From Pseudoruegeria sp. SHC-113 (lineage in GTDB: Bacteria > Pseudomonadota > Alphaproteobacteria > Rhodobacterales > Rhodobacteraceae): a stretch of DNA of 64,000 nucleotides. The notes below the pieces were generated by a model. It saw only the letters and a list, made by a program, of their open reading frames with translations. It did not search any database and had not been told where the DNA came from. A program made the translations under genes and the position numbers. Shown here in pieces: positions 1 through 10,315 of this stretch. Location of the stretch: contig NZ_JAHUBR010000001.1 of assembly GCF_025376885.1 (NCBI RefSeq), positions 434,001-498,000 on the forward strand, written 5' to 3'. The number at the start of each line of letters is the position of its first letter. The first letter of the stretch is position 1.

Positions 1-828
1 CCGCTTGAATTCACGGCTGAATTGCGAGGCGCTCTGGTATCCCACGTCCAGCGCCGCAGCGTTCACGCTCATGCCGCCCGCGATCTTCATCGCCGCCCGG
101 TTCAGCCGCATGGATTTCACGAACTGGATGGGCGAAAGCGTGGTGGCCTGCTTGAACTTGCGATGAAACACGGCCCGGCTCATGCCAGCGCGGGCAGCCA
201 TTTCGTCGATCGAGGCCTCCTCGCTCAGGTGCGAGGACAGATGTGCGATGGCGCGGGCAATGGCGTTCTCCGCGCCGAAGGCCGCGCGGGCAAAGGGCCC
301 GGCCTCGCCTTTCAGGATCGCATAATACAACTCCCGCAGACGTGCCGCGCCGAGCACTGCCGTGTCCATCGGGCTTTCGCCCAGTTGCAGCAGCCGCAGC
401 AGCGCATCCGCAAACCCGGTATCCCAACGCGCGAGGCAAAAGCCGCTTGGCGCGGGCGTTTCGTGCCGCTGCCTCTGGCCGGTGGTGCTCTCCATGTCCA
501 TGATCACGTCGAGCATCAATCGCCGATCCAGCGATACCAGAACGCCGTAGAGCGGGGCGTCGGGGCTGGCATCAGGCGTGCCCGCCTGCACTGGCATCGA
601 GGTCGGGCAGCACAGGTACTGGCTGTCGTCGTAGACACAGTGCCGCCCGTCCAGAACGGCCTCCTTGCGGCCGCTGACGATGGCGATGACGGAGGGCTCA
701 TAGACGGCGGGCGCACAGGGCACGGCGGTGCAGGCGCGAAACAGCTGCACGCCGGGAAGGCCGGTTTCCGTCAGCCCGTCGGCGCTGGTGCGGTTTGCGA
801 TGAGTGTTATAAGCGCTGTCTTGTCCAT
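1..828 (-). CDS. AraC-family transcriptional regulator (partial, C-terminus off the window)
   Basis: The reading frame opens with ATG at 828 (MDKTALITLIANRT) and runs leftward off the window edge without a stop, so 276 codons are visible. The first ~170 residues resemble the AraC-type regulator N-terminal domain of the YqhC group. The last ~75 visible residues hold the AraC DNA-binding region: an EEASIDEMAARAGMSR helix-turn-helix, then FHRKFKQATTLSPIQF, then a second helix region (NAAALDVGYQSASQFSREFKR), typical of family members of about 300 aa. It is divergent from the SDR gene starting at 995, the usual arrangement of YqhC-type regulators with an oxidoreductase target. It probably activates that gene, perhaps in response to aldehydes; that is inference from neighbours. 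Confidence 0.88.
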   Translation of the reverse strand, partial: MDKTALITLIANRTSADGLTETGLPGVQLFRACTAVPCAPAVYEPSVIAIVSGRKEAVLDGRHCVYDDSQYLCCPTSMPVQAGTPDASPDAPLYGVLVSLDRRLMLDVIMDMESTTGQRQRHETPAPSGFCLARWDTGFADALLRLLQLGESPMDTAVLGAARLRELYYAILKGEAGPFARAAFGAENAIARAIAHLSSHLSEEASIDEMAARAGMSRAVFHRKFKQATTLSPIQFVKSMRLNRAAMKIAGGMSVNAAALDVGYQSASQFSREFKR

Positions 829-994
829 GCAGGCGATCTAGGGGTGGATTGGGTTCTGTCGCAAGAGGTTTGAGACGATCAGGCAAGAAAGAGAGAGGAT
901 AGGCGCTGTTTTCAGTCCCACCCGACATCTATGTGCATATCGCAGAGCAATGAAGGGCCGCGCTGGTCCGTGCCGGATACGGAAAGGATGCCCA
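829..994. promoter_or_regulatory. Divergent intergenic region, AraC regulator / SDR
   Basis: This 166-bp gap separates the two divergent genes, so it must hold both promoters and any AraC-type operator. I see no convincing -35/-10 pair or palindrome. The only clear signal is AAAGG about 9 nt before the ATG at 995, which fixes the SDR start. Confidence 0.4.
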
Positions 995-1945
995 ATGGCA
1001 AAAGACCTCACTTTCGGCCCCAAAGGCTGGCTGCCCGCACGGCTGCCGTCGCTTGCGGGCAAAACCTACGTGATCACCGGGGCCAACGCCGGGGCAGGGT
1101 TTCAGGCTGCGCGGACTTTCCTGAGCAAGGGCGCAAGCGTGGTGATGCTGAACCGCAGCGCCGAGAAGTCGCAGGCCGCCGTGGCCGCGCTGAAGGCGGA
1201 ATACGGGGCGGAGGCCGATGTCCGCTTCATCCGCATGGATCTGTCGGATCTGGCCAGCGTGCGGGAGGCTGCCGCCGAAGTGCTGCGCGCTGTGCCCCGG
1301 ATCGACGCGCTGATCTGCAACGCCGCCATCGCGCAGGTGCCGGAGCGCAAGCTCACCGTGGACGGGTTTGAGAGCCAGCTTGGCACCAATCACTACGGCC
1401 ATTTCCTGCTCTGCGGGCTGCTGTTTGACCGTCTGGAGGAGTCCCATGGCCGGATCGTGGTGGTGGCGAGCCTTGGCTACCGGATGGGCCTGCGCACGAT
1501 CCAGTTCGACGATATGAACTGGGAGAACGGATACGGGGCCAACAAGGCCTACAGCCAGAGTAAGCTGGCGCAGATGATGTTTGCCTATGAACTGCAGGAC
1601 AGGATCGCGGCCGCGCAAAACTCCGTGCAGGTCTTTGTCTGCCACCCCGGGTCCTCGGCCACATCGCTGATCACCACCAGCGGCAGCCCCCTCATGCGCG
1701 CCCTCTTTTGGGCGATGACGAAGACGCCATTGGTGCAGACCGCCGAACAGGGTGCCTTCCCGGAGGTCATGTGTGCCACGGAAACCAGGCTCACCGAGCG
1801 CGCGCTGTACGGCCCGACGGGACGCATGGAAGTTGTCGGCCCGGTGGGGCGGGGGTCGCTGGAGCCACATGCCTATGACAAGCCCGTCATGGAACGGCTC
1901 TGGGCCGTTACCGAAGAGGCAACCGGCTTCCGCTGGGCCGTCTAG
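995..1945 (+). CDS. SDR-family oxidoreductase
   Basis: A 316-aa short-chain dehydrogenase/reductase. The nucleotide-binding glycine motif TGANAGAG lies near residues 25-32, a CNAA motif replaces the usual NNAG, and the catalytic YSQSK (YxxxK) is intact. The length and the YSQSKLAQMMFAYEL region resemble the retinol dehydrogenase/protochlorophyllide-reductase-like branch of extended SDRs, so a cytoplasmic NAD(P)H-dependent carbonyl reduction or alcohol oxidation is likely; the substrate cannot be read from sequence. ATG 995 is chosen over an in-frame ATG at 950 because AAAGG sits about 9 nt upstream and family homology begins there. It is divergent from the AraC-type regulator, which probably controls it. 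A strong bidirectional hairpin follows the stop codon. Confidence 0.88.
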   Translation: MAKDLTFGPKGWLPARLPSLAGKTYVITGANAGAGFQAARTFLSKGASVVMLNRSAEKSQAAVAALKAEYGAEADVRFIRMDLSDLASVREAAAEVLRAVPRIDALICNAAIAQVPERKLTVDGFESQLGTNHYGHFLLCGLLFDRLEESHGRIVVVASLGYRMGLRTIQFDDMNWENGYGANKAYSQSKLAQMMFAYELQDRIAAAQNSVQVFVCHPGSSATSLITTSGSPLMRALFWAMTKTPLVQTAEQGAFPEVMCATETRLTERALYGPTGRMEVVGPVGRGSLEPHAYDKPVMERLWAVTEEATGFRWAV

Positions 1946-1974
1946 GCGCGGAGCGGCTCCCGGTATTGGGCACG

Positions 1975-2003
1975 AAAAAAGGGGGCGCGCTGCGCCCCCT
2001 TTG
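1975..2003. terminator. Bidirectional rho-independent terminator
   Basis: AAAAAAGGGGGCGCGC pairs with GCGCCCCC followed by TTT, giving a strong GC stem flanked by A and T runs on either side. It lies between the ends of the convergent SDR (+) and sulfatase (-) genes and could serve both. Confidence 0.8.
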
Positions 2004-2025
2004 GTGGTGATGGATCGGGGTGGGG

Positions 2026-3573
2026 TCAGCCGCCCTGGTTCGTCTGGAGCGTTTCCAGAACCGAGTCGATCGAGAAGCTGCCCGGTTTCTGGCGCGGCGG
2101 GTAATCCGCGAAGGTGCTCAGGAACTGGGACACGATCGCCTGTGCCGGCACCAGCAGGTAGGCGCGCTCAAGCCGCCACTGGCTGTAGTTGATCGCCTCG
2201 TGATCGGCCTTCTCGAAGGGGTCAGAGTAGAGGTTGAACACCTTCGGCAGGCGCAACGGCGTCAGCGGGTCCTGCCAGACGTCGAACCCATGGGCGCGCT
2301 GCTCTGCGAAGACGACCTTCCATTGGTCATACCGCAGGTTCATCAGGTCGCCGCCATCGGAGAAATAGAAGAACTCCCGACGCGGGCCGCGCTCTTCATC
2401 GCCGCGGAAGTAGGGCATGAAGTCATAACCGTCGAGGTGCACCGGCTCGTTGCCTTCGCCGAAGGGGGCTTCGGTCAGCATCCGCTCTTTCATGTCACCA
2501 TCGCCGAGCGCGGACATGAAGGTCGGGAACCAGTCGAGGTGGCTGATGATCTGGTTGGAAGTGCGGCCCGGTTCGATGACGCCCGGCCATTTGATCATCA
2601 TCGGAACGCGGAAGCCGCCTTCCCAGTTGGAGTTTTTCTCGTTGCGGAAGGGCGTGGTGCCGCCATCTGGCCAGGAGAAGACCTCAGCGCCGTTGTCGGT
2701 GGAATACATCACCACCGTGTTGTCGGCGACGCCCAACTCGTCGAGCTTGTCGAGCATCTGGCCGACCATGCCGTCATGTTCCACCATGCCGTCCGGATAG
2801 ACGCCGAGGCCGGTGACGCCCTGGCTCTCTTCCTTCAGGTGGGTGAAGATGTGCATGCGGGTGGTATTGTACCACAGGAAGAAGGGCTTGCCCTGTTCCA
2901 CTGCGCGATCCATGAAATCGAGCGCGCCAGCGGTGACTTCCTCGTCGATGGTTTCCATCCGCTTCTTGGTGAGCGGGCCGGTGTCTTCCACGGAGCCATC
3001 GGCGTTGGAGCGGATCACACCGCGCGGGCCGAACTGCTCGCGGAAGGCGGGATCTTTGGGGTAGTCGGCGTTCTCGGGCTCTTCCTCGGCGTTGAGGTGG
3101 TAGAGGTTGCCGAAGAACTCGTCGAAACCGTGGTTGGTGGGCAGGTGCTCATCCAGATCGCCAAGGTGGTTCTTGCCGTATTGGCCCGTCATGTAGCCCT
3201 TGGACTTCATGTACTCGGCAATCGTCGGATCCTTCTCGGAAATTCCTTCCTTCGCGCCCGGCAGGCCGACCTTCAGCAGGCCGGTGCGGAAGCCCGATTG
3301 CCCCGTCACGAAGGAGGCGCGGCCAGCTGTACAGGATTGCTCACCGTAGCCGTGGGTGAAGAGCATCCCTTCCTTGGCGATCCGGTCGATGTTGGGGGTC
3401 TCGTAGCCCATCATCCCCTGGTTGTAGGCGGACACGTTCCAGTAGCCGATGTCGTCGCCCCAGATGATGAGGAAGTTCGGTTGCGCATCCTGTGCGGCCA
3501 GCGGTGCCGCGATGGCGGATGCTGCAAGCAGCGCCCCTGTGCCAATCGCTTTCTTGAATGAATTGAGACTCAT
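2026..3573 (-). CDS. Secreted arylsulfatase (sulfatase family S1)
   Basis: A 515-aa sulfatase. Residues 1-28 are a Sec signal peptide with an ALAAQ-type cleavage region. The metal-binding DD pair (D40-D41, IIWGDDIG) and the active-site cysteine C81 in SCTAGR follow. The cysteine should be converted to formylglycine, but the motif is C-T-A-G-R rather than the textbook C-x-P-x-R. The YGKNHLGD and DNGAEVFSWPDGG segments are further family signatures. The enzyme would hydrolyse sulfate esters in the periplasm, plausibly from algal sulfated compounds. The start ATG has an excellent ribosome site (GGGAGG, 6 nt). No formylglycine-generating enzyme or maturase is present in the window, so activation must be encoded elsewhere. 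The gene stands alone, with an AT-rich stretch upstream. Confidence 0.93.
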   Translation of the reverse strand: MSLNSFKKAIGTGALLAASAIAAPLAAQDAQPNFLIIWGDDIGYWNVSAYNQGMMGYETPNIDRIAKEGMLFTHGYGEQSCTAGRASFVTGQSGFRTGLLKVGLPGAKEGISEKDPTIAEYMKSKGYMTGQYGKNHLGDLDEHLPTNHGFDEFFGNLYHLNAEEEPENADYPKDPAFREQFGPRGVIRSNADGSVEDTGPLTKKRMETIDEEVTAGALDFMDRAVEQGKPFFLWYNTTRMHIFTHLKEESQGVTGLGVYPDGMVEHDGMVGQMLDKLDELGVADNTVVMYSTDNGAEVFSWPDGGTTPFRNEKNSNWEGGFRVPMMIKWPGVIEPGRTSNQIISHLDWFPTFMSALGDGDMKERMLTEAPFGEGNEPVHLDGYDFMPYFRGDEERGPRREFFYFSDGGDLMNLRYDQWKVVFAEQRAHGFDVWQDPLTPLRLPKVFNLYSDPFEKADHEAINYSQWRLERAYLLVPAQAIVSQFLSTFADYPPRQKPGSFSIDSVLETLQTNQGG

Positions 3574-3690
3574 TATTGCCTCCCTGGTGAAAAATTATGC
3601 CTCCACAATAGCGCGTTAATTCGTTTCTGAAAGAAAATTGATTCAGCTTTGTGACGCTTCGGGGCAGCGAGCCCCGGCGCTCAGATCATG

Positions 3691-4269
3691 CTACCCCACG
3701 TTCGGCGCAGCGCGGGCGTTGCGTACGGCCAGAAGCAGGCCGAGGCCGGAAGCGATCAGGCTGATGCCCAAGAGCAGCCCCAGCGTGGTGCCCGACACAG
3801 CGGCAGGTTGAGCGATCAGGAATATCCCGGCCGTCAGCGGGATCACGCCCCCGAGGGCCAGCAGGGCCCAGCTTGCCTCCGGGCGCAGGCCGAGCCCCTG
3901 CCGCAGCCGCGCCGCACCTTCGGCGACCAGAAACAACCCGATCAGGTAGATCGACAACCCAGCGGCCTCCACGAGTTGGATCAGGATGACGAAGCCAGCC
4001 AGCAGGGCAAAAAGAAGCGTCAGGATCTGCATCACCGCCCCGCGCATCCGTTTGCCCAGCACCAGCCCCACCAGAAGCGTGGCCGCATAGAGAAACAGCA
4101 GCCAGGCGATGATCGTGGTGTCCAGCGGCCCCGCGACCAGCGGATAGGCCGCGGCGAAGGCCCCGGCGGCGAGCATGATGACGGCCTGCAGCGTGAAGAA
4201 GCCGCTGTGGCTGGCGAGCGCGGCCAAAAGGAAGTCTTTCCGGGTCTCGGCTTTGGGTGTTTCGGCCAT
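3691..4269 (-). CDS. HdeD/DUF308-family inner-membrane protein
   Basis: A 192-aa, very hydrophobic protein with six likely transmembrane helices arranged as three repeated hairpins, as in HdeD (DUF308). The pattern shows in repeats such as LLFLYAATLLVGLVLGKRMRG and LLGISLIASGLGLLLAVRNA. HdeD contributes to acid resistance at high cell density in E. coli; the role of alphaproteobacterial members is not established. The start ATG has AGGAGA about 7 nt upstream. It is divergent from the AI-2E-type permease gene (118 bp between starts), so the two might share control. No partner gene suggests a more specific task. Confidence 0.82.
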   Translation of the reverse strand: MAETPKAETRKDFLLAALASHSGFFTLQAVIMLAAGAFAAAYPLVAGPLDTTIIAWLLFLYAATLLVGLVLGKRMRGAVMQILTLLFALLAGFVILIQLVEAAGLSIYLIGLFLVAEGAARLRQGLGLRPEASWALLALGGVIPLTAGIFLIAQPAAVSGTTLGLLLGISLIASGLGLLLAVRNARAAPNVG

Positions 4270-4387
4270 GGGCTGTCTCCTGTCGGCGGCGCGTATCTGT
4301 GCAGGCTAGCGCTGCGGGGGCGTTCGGGAAAGCGGGGATTGCGCGAAGATGCTTCACCGCTTGCATCCACTGTGCTAGCGCAGGGGA

Positions 4388-5524
4388 ATGTCTGGTTCCG
4401 CTGTGCCCATCCGCCTTCTCACCCTCTGCGCCATCGTCATCGCGCTGGCCGCGGGCGGCTGGATGCTGAACGTCGCCGCCGGGATCGTGATCCCGATCAT
4501 CCTTGGCGGGCTCGTCGCCTTTCTGCTGAACGCGCTGGCGACCTCGGCCAAGAAGATCCCCGTGATCGGGCCCCTCTGCCCCTTCTGGCTCAGGATGAGC
4601 GTGTCGTTCCTGCTGACCTTCGCGGTGCTTCTGGTGTTTGCCGCGCTGCTTGCACGCAACGTGGAGCAGGTGGCCCGCGATGCCTCCAGCTATGGCGAGG
4701 CCTTCTCCAACATGCTCAACAGCCTCGCCGCGCGTTTCGGATACGAGGCGGATGTGACATGGCATTCGCTGCAGGATCTCTTCGCAGGCCGGATCAACAT
4801 GCAGGATACCGTGCGCTACGGCGTGGGGGCGATCACCAATGCGATCGTCTATGTCTTCCTGATCTTCATCTACGCGCTCTTCTTCCTGCTGGAAGCCCGC
4901 TATTTCGACATCAAGATGGAGCGCATCTTCCGCACCGCCGACACCCGCCGCCGCGCGCAGTTCATCATGCACCAGATGATCGAGAAGGTGGGCGATTACA
5001 TGGCGCTCAAGACGCTGGTGAACGTGATGCTCGGCGCGATCTGCTTTGCGATCCTGTTCCTGTTCGGCATCGACTATGCCGCCTTCTGGGCGATCCTGAC
5101 GGGCGCGTTCAACTACATCCCTTACGTGGGCTCGCTGGTGGCGGTGCTGCTGCCGGTTTTCGTGTCGGTCGGCCAATACGAAAGCATGGACACCACGCTG
5201 TCGCTCGCCGCCTGCCTGATCGTGGCGCAGAACATCGTCGGCTATTACATCGAGCCGCGCCTGCTGGGCAAACAGCTCAACATGAGCCCGCTCGTCATCA
5301 TGATTTCGCTGGCGGCCTGGGGGGCGATGTGGGGGATCGCGGGGGCGATCCTCTCAGTGCCGCTAACCTCGATGATGATCATCCTCTTCGCCGCCTTCCC
5401 CGGCACACGCCCGCTGGCCGTGATGCTCAGCGAGGACGGGTTCAGCCGCGACGACGCGGATCCGATGGTGCCGGAACCCGTCACAAGCCTTGCGCCGCAA
5501 CCGGCGGAAGATCCGGCCGAATAG
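4388..5524 (+). CDS. AI-2E-family (PerM/YdgG-type) transporter
   Basis: A 378-aa polytopic membrane protein of the AI-2E transporter family. Two N-terminal helices (LLTLCAIVIALAAGG and the following GIVIPIILGGLVAFLLNAL) come first, then a long soluble segment (about residues 90-150), then five or six helices. The conserved NYIPYVGS motif (near residue 240) and the PRLLGKQLNMSPLVIMISL segment are characteristic. Family members are proposed exporters of small molecules, or ion antiporters; the substrate is not predictable. The start is uncertain: AGGGGA directly abuts ATG 4388, so a GTG at 4403 is possible. The C-terminal ~30 residues are acidic and probably cytoplasmic. It ends about 70 bp before the oxoprolinase gene. 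Confidence 0.85.
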   Translation: MSGSAVPIRLLTLCAIVIALAAGGWMLNVAAGIVIPIILGGLVAFLLNALATSAKKIPVIGPLCPFWLRMSVSFLLTFAVLLVFAALLARNVEQVARDASSYGEAFSNMLNSLAARFGYEADVTWHSLQDLFAGRINMQDTVRYGVGAITNAIVYVFLIFIYALFFLLEARYFDIKMERIFRTADTRRRAQFIMHQMIEKVGDYMALKTLVNVMLGAICFAILFLFGIDYAAFWAILTGAFNYIPYVGSLVAVLLPVFVSVGQYESMDTTLSLAACLIVAQNIVGYYIEPRLLGKQLNMSPLVIMISLAAWGAMWGIAGAILSVPLTSMMIILFAAFPGTRPLAVMLSEDGFSRDDADPMVPEPVTSLAPQPAEDPAE

Positions 5525-5593
5525 GCAATCGACATCCCAAGCCCCGCCGCATAAGCATGGCTGCCAATGGCAGGAAGGAAACAAGGGGGCGGC

Positions 5594-8500
5594 ATGTCGG
5601 GCGCTGAGTGGGAATTCTGGATCGATCGCGGCGGCACCTTCACCGATATCGTCGCGCGCCGGCCCGATGGCAGCCTGCACACCCACAAGCTTCTGAGCGA
5701 AAACCCCGAGCGCTACCGGGACGCCGCCGTGCAGGGCATCCGCGAGATGCTGGGGCTTGGCGCTGGCGATCCCCTGCCCGAAGGCGCGATCCGCGCGGTG
5801 AAGATGGGCACCACGGTGGCCACCAACGCGCTGCTGGAGCGCAAGGGCGAGCCGACACTGCTGCTGATCACCGAGGGCTTTCGTGATCTGCTGCTGATCG
5901 GCTACCAGACCCGCCCGCGCCTGTTCGATCTCGATATCAAGCGCCCCGATCTGCTCTATGCGGATGTGGCCGAGGTGCCGGGGCGGCTGGATGCCGAAGG
6001 CGGCGAGGTTGCCACGCTCGATGAGGCCGCCGCCCGCGAAGCACTACAGGCGGGCTATGATCAGGGCCTGCGCGCCGTCGCCATCGCCTTCCTGCACGCC
6101 TATCTGAACCCGGAACATGAGGCCCGCGTGGCCGAGATTGCCACTGAGATCGGCTTCACCCAGATTTCCGCCAGCCACCGCGTCTCGCAACTCGCCAAGC
6201 TCGTCGGGCGCGGCGATACCACCGTGGTCGATGCCTATCTCTCCCCCATCCTGCGCCGCTACGTGGAGCAGGTCGCCGATGCGCTGAACGTGGGGCAGGG
6301 CGGGGCGGAGCGGCTCCTGTTCATGCAATCCAGCGGCGGGCTCACCGATGCACGGCTGTTTCAGGGCAAGGACGCGATCCTCTCCGGCCCGGCGGGCGGC
6401 ATCGTCGGCATGGTGAAAACGGGGGCCGCAGCGGGCCACGAAAAGCTCATTGGCTTTGATATGGGCGGCACCTCCACCGATGTGAGCCACTACGCAGGCG
6501 AATACGAACGCTCCTTTGAGACCGAGGTCGCAGGCGTGCGGATGCGCGCGCCAATGATGGACATTCACACCGTCGCCGCCGGGGGCGGCTCGATCCTGAC
6601 CTTCCGCGATGGCCGCTTTCAGGTCGGGCCCGAAAGCGCGGGCGCGAACCCGGGGCCGGCCTGCTACCGTCGCGGCGGGCCGCTCACGGTGACCGATTGC
6701 AACGTGATGCTCGGCAAGCTCAGCCCGGCGCATTTCCCCGCAGTGTTCGGCCCCGAAGGCAATGAGCCGCTGGACGCCGCCATCGTGCGCGCAAAATTCG
6801 CCGAACTGGCCGCGCAGATCGCAGAAGAAACCGGCCAGCCTGAACTGGCACCCGAGGCCGTGGCCGAAGGCTTCCTGCGCATCGCCGTGGACAATATGGC
6901 CAATGCGATCAAGAAAATCTCGGTGCAGCGCGGCCATGACGTGACGCGCTATACGCTGCAATGCTTCGGCGGCGCGGGCGGGCAGCACGCCTGTCTCGTG
7001 GCCGATGCGCTGGGGATGGAAACGGTTTTCCTGCATCCTTTCGCCGGGGTGCTATCGGCCTATGGCATGGGGCTTGCCGAGATCCGCGCGCTGCGGGAAC
7101 GGCAGCTGGATGCGCCACTTGAGGATCTTCCGCTGGCCGAAGCCGCGCGTGTGGAACTAGCGGAAGATGCCAGCGCCGAGGTCGCCGCGCAGGGCGTGGC
7201 CGCAGGCGCGATCCGCATCGAGGCCCGCGCGCATCTGCGCTACGAGGGCTCCCATCAGGCGCTGGAAGTCCCCTATGGCAGCACGGAGGCCATGACTGAG
7301 GCCTTCGAGTCCGCCCACAAGGCGCGCTTCGGCTTCATCTCGCCGGAACGTGCGCTGTTCTTCGACATGCTCAGCGTGGAGGCCATCGGCGCGACCGGCG
7401 AATCCCCCGCCGCGATCTTGCCTGAAGGCACCGTAGGACAAACAGGCGCCATCCCAGTGACCTTCAACGGCACCGCGCATGCCACTCCGATCCTCGATCG
7501 CGCCACCCTTGCACCCGGTACAAGCGTCAAGGGCCCCGCCGTCATAACCGAGCCAACCGGCACCAATGTCGTGGAGCCGGGCTGGCGCGCCGAGGTCGAT
7601 CCGCTGGGCAACCTCGTGTTGCGCCGGGTGGAGGCCAAGGCCCGCCCGCCCGCCGCCGGCACAGAAGCCGATCCGGTGCTGCTGGAGGTCTTCAACAACC
7701 TCTTCATGTCTGTGGCCGACCAGATGGGCGCGACGCTCGCCAACACTTCGTGGTCCGTCAACATCAAGGAACGGCTCGATTTCTCCTGCGCGATCTTTGA
7801 CGCGGCGGGCGATCTGGTGGCCAACGCGCCCCACGTGCCGGTGCACCTCGGCTCGATGTCGGACAGCATCAAAACCGTGATGCGCGAGAACGCGGGCAAG
7901 ATCCGCGAAGGCGATGCCTTCATGCTCAACTCGCCCTACAACGGCGGTACCCACCTGCCCGACGTCACGGTGGTGACGCCCGTCTTCGTGGCAGGCGAGA
8001 TCGCCTTCTGGCTCGGCTCGCGCGGCCATCACGCCGACATTGGCGGCCGCACCCCCGGTTCCGCTCCGCCCGACAGCACCCGCATCGAGGAAGAGGGCGT
8101 GCTGATCGACAACGTGCGGCTGGTGGCCGAAGGCGTCCTGCAAGAGGCCTTGGCCGAAGAGGTGCTGTCGTCTGGCCGCTACCCCTGCCGCAACATCCCC
8201 CAGAACATGGCCGACCTGAAAGCGCAGGTCGCCGCGAATGAGACCGGACGGCAGGAGCTGCTGAAGGTGGTGCAAAGCTTCGGGCGCGACGTGGTGGTGG
8301 CCTATATGGGCCACGTGCAGGACAACGCTGAGGAAAGCGTGCGCCGGGTGATCGAACGGCTTACCGATGGCGCCTTCACCTACCCGATGGATCATGGCGC
8401 CGAGATCCGCGTGCAGGTCCGGGTGGATCGGGAGGCGCGCGAGGCGGTGATCGATTTCACCGGCACCGCGCCGCAGCACGCGGGCAACCTCAACGCGCCC

Positions 8501-9193
8501 TCCGCCGTCTGCCGCGCGGTGGTGCTTTACGTGTTCCGCACCATGGTCGGCGCGGAGATCCCGCTGAACGAGGGCTGCCTGAAGCCCCTGCGCATCGTGA
8601 TCCCGGAAGGCTCCATGCTCAATCCGGTCTACCCGGCGGCGGTGATCTCGGGAAACACGGAAGTCTCCCAAGCCACCTGCAACGCGCTCTACGGCGCGCT
8701 TGGGGTGATCGCGGGCTCGCAAGGCACGATGAACAATTTCGTCTGGGGCAATGCGGAATTCCAGAACTACGAAACCATCGCAGGCGGCACCGGCGCGGGG
8801 CCGGGGTTTGCGGGGTGCGACGCGGTGCAGACTCATATGACGAACACCCGCAGCACCGATCCTGAGATCCTTGAAAAACGCTTCCCGGTGCGGCTGGAGC
8901 ATTTCGGCATCCGGGACGGCTCCGGCGGCGCAGGGCAATGGCGCGGCGGCAACGGCGTGATCCGCCGGTTGCGCTTCTTTGCGCCCGTCACCGTCACCAC
9001 GCTTTGCTCGCATCGCTTGGTGCCGCCCTTCGGCGTGGCGGGTGGCGCGCCCGGCGCGGTGGGGGAGGACTATGTGGAACTGCCCGGCGGCAGCCGCCGC
9101 AAGGTGGCCGGTTTTGCCGAGGAGGAGCTGCCTGCAGGTGGGCTTTTCGAGATGCGCACTCCGGGCGGTGGCGGCTGGGGTACGGCGGGTTAG
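5594..9193 (+). CDS. 5-oxoprolinase / hydantoinase A-B fusion protein
   Basis: A 1199-aa fused enzyme. Residues ~1-680 are the HyuA-like ATP-binding half (N-terminal [15 protein letters not shown] phosphate loop, [43 protein letters not shown]). Residues ~690-1195 are the HyuB half ([40 protein letters not shown], and a C-terminal GGGGWG tail). The fusion and length match cytoplasmic ATP-dependent 5-oxoprolinases, which open 5-oxo-L-proline to glutamate; a hydantoinase or related lactam substrate is also possible. ATG 5594 is preferred because a GGGGGC ribosome site sits 3-8 nt upstream; an in-frame ATG at 5567 lies just upstream. It may be cotranscribed with the preceding transporter gene. 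It converges, with only 3 bp between, on the TPR gene. Confidence 0.92.
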   Translation: MSGAEWEFWIDRGGTFTDIVARRPDGSLHTHKLLSENPERYRDAAVQGIREMLGLGAGDPLPEGAIRAVKMGTTVATNALLERKGEPTLLLITEGFRDLLLIGYQTRPRLFDLDIKRPDLLYADVAEVPGRLDAEGGEVATLDEAAAREALQAGYDQGLRAVAIAFLHAYLNPEHEARVAEIATEIGFTQISASHRVSQLAKLVGRGDTTVVDAYLSPILRRYVEQVADALNVGQGGAERLLFMQSSGGLTDARLFQGKDAILSGPAGGIVGMVKTGAAAGHEKLIGFDMGGTSTDVSHYAGEYERSFETEVAGVRMRAPMMDIHTVAAGGGSILTFRDGRFQVGPESAGANPGPACYRRGGPLTVTDCNVMLGKLSPAHFPAVFGPEGNEPLDAAIVRAKFAELAAQIAEETGQPELAPEAVAEGFLRIAVDNMANAIKKISVQRGHDVTRYTLQCFGGAGGQHACLVADALGMETVFLHPFAGVLSAYGMGLAEIRALRERQLDAPLEDLPLAEAARVELAEDASAEVAAQGVAAGAIRIEARAHLRYEGSHQALEVPYGSTEAMTEAFESAHKARFGFISPERALFFDMLSVEAIGATGESPAAILPEGTVGQTGAIPVTFNGTAHATPILDRATLAPGTSVKGPAVITEPTGTNVVEPGWRAEVDPLGNLVLRRVEAKARPPAAGTEADPVLLEVFNNLFMSVADQMGATLANTSWSVNIKERLDFSCAIFDAAGDLVANAPHVPVHLGSMSDSIKTVMRENAGKIREGDAFMLNSPYNGGTHLPDVTVVTPVFVAGEIAFWLGSRGHHADIGGRTPGSAPPDSTRIEEEGVLIDNVRLVAEGVLQEALAEEVLSSGRYPCRNIPQNMADLKAQVAANETGRQELLKVVQSFGRDVVVAYMGHVQDNAEESVRRVIERLTDGAFTYPMDHGAEIRVQVRVDREAREAVIDFTGTAPQHAGNLNAPSAVCRAVVLYVFRTMVGAEIPLNEGCLKPLRIVIPEGSMLNPVYPAAVISGNTEVSQATCNALYGALGVIAGSQGTMNNFVWGNAEFQNYETIAGGTGAGPGFAGCDAVQTHMTNTRSTDPEILEKRFPVRLEHFGIRDGSGGAGQWRGGNGVIRRLRFFAPVTVTTLCSHRLVPPFGVAGGAPGAVGEDYVELPGGSRRKVAGFAEEELPAGGLFEMRTPGGGGWGTAG

Positions 9194-9196
9194 AGG

Positions 9197-10192
9197 TCAG
9201 GCGCTGTCCCGGTCCAGCATCGCCAGCAGGCTCTTGTAAGCGGCGAGCGCCTCTTCCGCCTCGCCGCGCTTTTCGTATTGCTGCGCCAGCGTGCGCAGGA
9301 AATTGCGCCGCCAGAGCGGATAGTTGATCTGCTCCGCGATGGCGAGCCCACGGCGCAGCAGGGTGAGCGCGGCCTCCGCGTCACCGGCGTCCAGCGCGAG
9401 CATCGCCTGTTGTTCGAGGATCTGGCAGGCGGCGCGCTGATCGCCATCCTCTTCGGCACAGGTCATGCCTTCCTCCAGCGCCTGCCGGGCAGCGTCAAAC
9501 CGGCCCGTGCGGCGGCAGGCGTCCCCATAGACTTCGCAGGCATAGGGGAACACCACGCGGTTGCGATGGGCGCGGCACAAGTCCATGGCCTCTTCAGCAG
9601 CGACAAAGGCCTCGGATCGAAGATCGAGCTGGTTCAGCAGCCGCGCCCGGTTGTGGGCCAGTCGCGCGGCTTCCGCGCCCGTAGCTTGCGCAAGCGCCTC
9701 CGTGATTTGTTCCAACGCGGCCTCGGGCTGGCCGGTGTGGCGCATGAGAAGCGCCTCTGAGGCCATCACGTCCAGCCGAGTTTCGATGGGCATCTCCGGG
9801 GTGAGCATCCGCCGGGCCGTGTTGATGAACTCACGCGCGCCGGTGAAATCACTGCGGCTGTAGGCGATGATGCAGTGGATTGCATAGACATCCACCAGCG
9901 CGGCCAACGGTTTGGCCTGGGGTGCCAACCGCCGCTCCGCGTCCAGGCAATAGCCCTCCGCCTGCCGGAATTGCCCGAGCCACTTGGCCTGCCACGCGAG
10001 GGTGCGCAGGGCATCGCCCACCACGGCCTCGGCCTCCGGGTCGCCGGTGCGGGCGGCGGAGCAGATCTGCTGGGCCATATGGGTGCTGCCCGCCCTGTCG
10101 CGCCAGCGCGAATACCAAGCGGCGCGGTTCAACACCGACATCTGCGGGACCGAGCCTGCGGCCCTCCCGTGCGTTTCGCTGCCCTGACTCAT
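9197..10192 (-). CDS. Tetratricopeptide-repeat protein of unknown function
   Basis: A 331-aa, largely helical protein with TPR-like repeats through most of its length. Examples are AWQAKWLGQFRQAEGYCLDAERRL, MRHTGQPEAALEQITEALAQA, GRFDAARQALEEGMTCAE, DAGDAEAALTLLRRGLAIAE and KRGEAEEALAAYKSLLAML. There is no signal peptide and no attached catalytic or DNA-binding domain, so it is probably a cytoplasmic scaffold. Similar stand-alone TPR proteins resemble the sensor part of TPR-GGDEF proteins, but no GGDEF domain is present here. ATG 10192 (MSQGSE) is chosen; a TTG six codons upstream would be the alternative. It is divergent from the deacetylase-like gene. Confidence 0.72.
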   Translation of the reverse strand: MSQGSETHGRAAGSVPQMSVLNRAAWYSRWRDRAGSTHMAQQICSAARTGDPEAEAVVGDALRTLAWQAKWLGQFRQAEGYCLDAERRLAPQAKPLAALVDVYAIHCIIAYSRSDFTGAREFINTARRMLTPEMPIETRLDVMASEALLMRHTGQPEAALEQITEALAQATGAEAARLAHNRARLLNQLDLRSEAFVAAEEAMDLCRAHRNRVVFPYACEVYGDACRRTGRFDAARQALEEGMTCAEEDGDQRAACQILEQQAMLALDAGDAEAALTLLRRGLAIAEQINYPLWRRNFLRTLAQQYEKRGEAEEALAAYKSLLAMLDRDSA

Positions 10193-10315
10193 ACCCAAAG
10201 AGTAGCCCAAACGCCGGGGAAACGGGCATCAAATTTACCGGCGCCGGCGTGGCTTCGGCGGGTTGATGCCGCGCGCCCGGCAGTGCAGCATGGGCGCGCG
10301 CCGCAAGCCGTAGAA

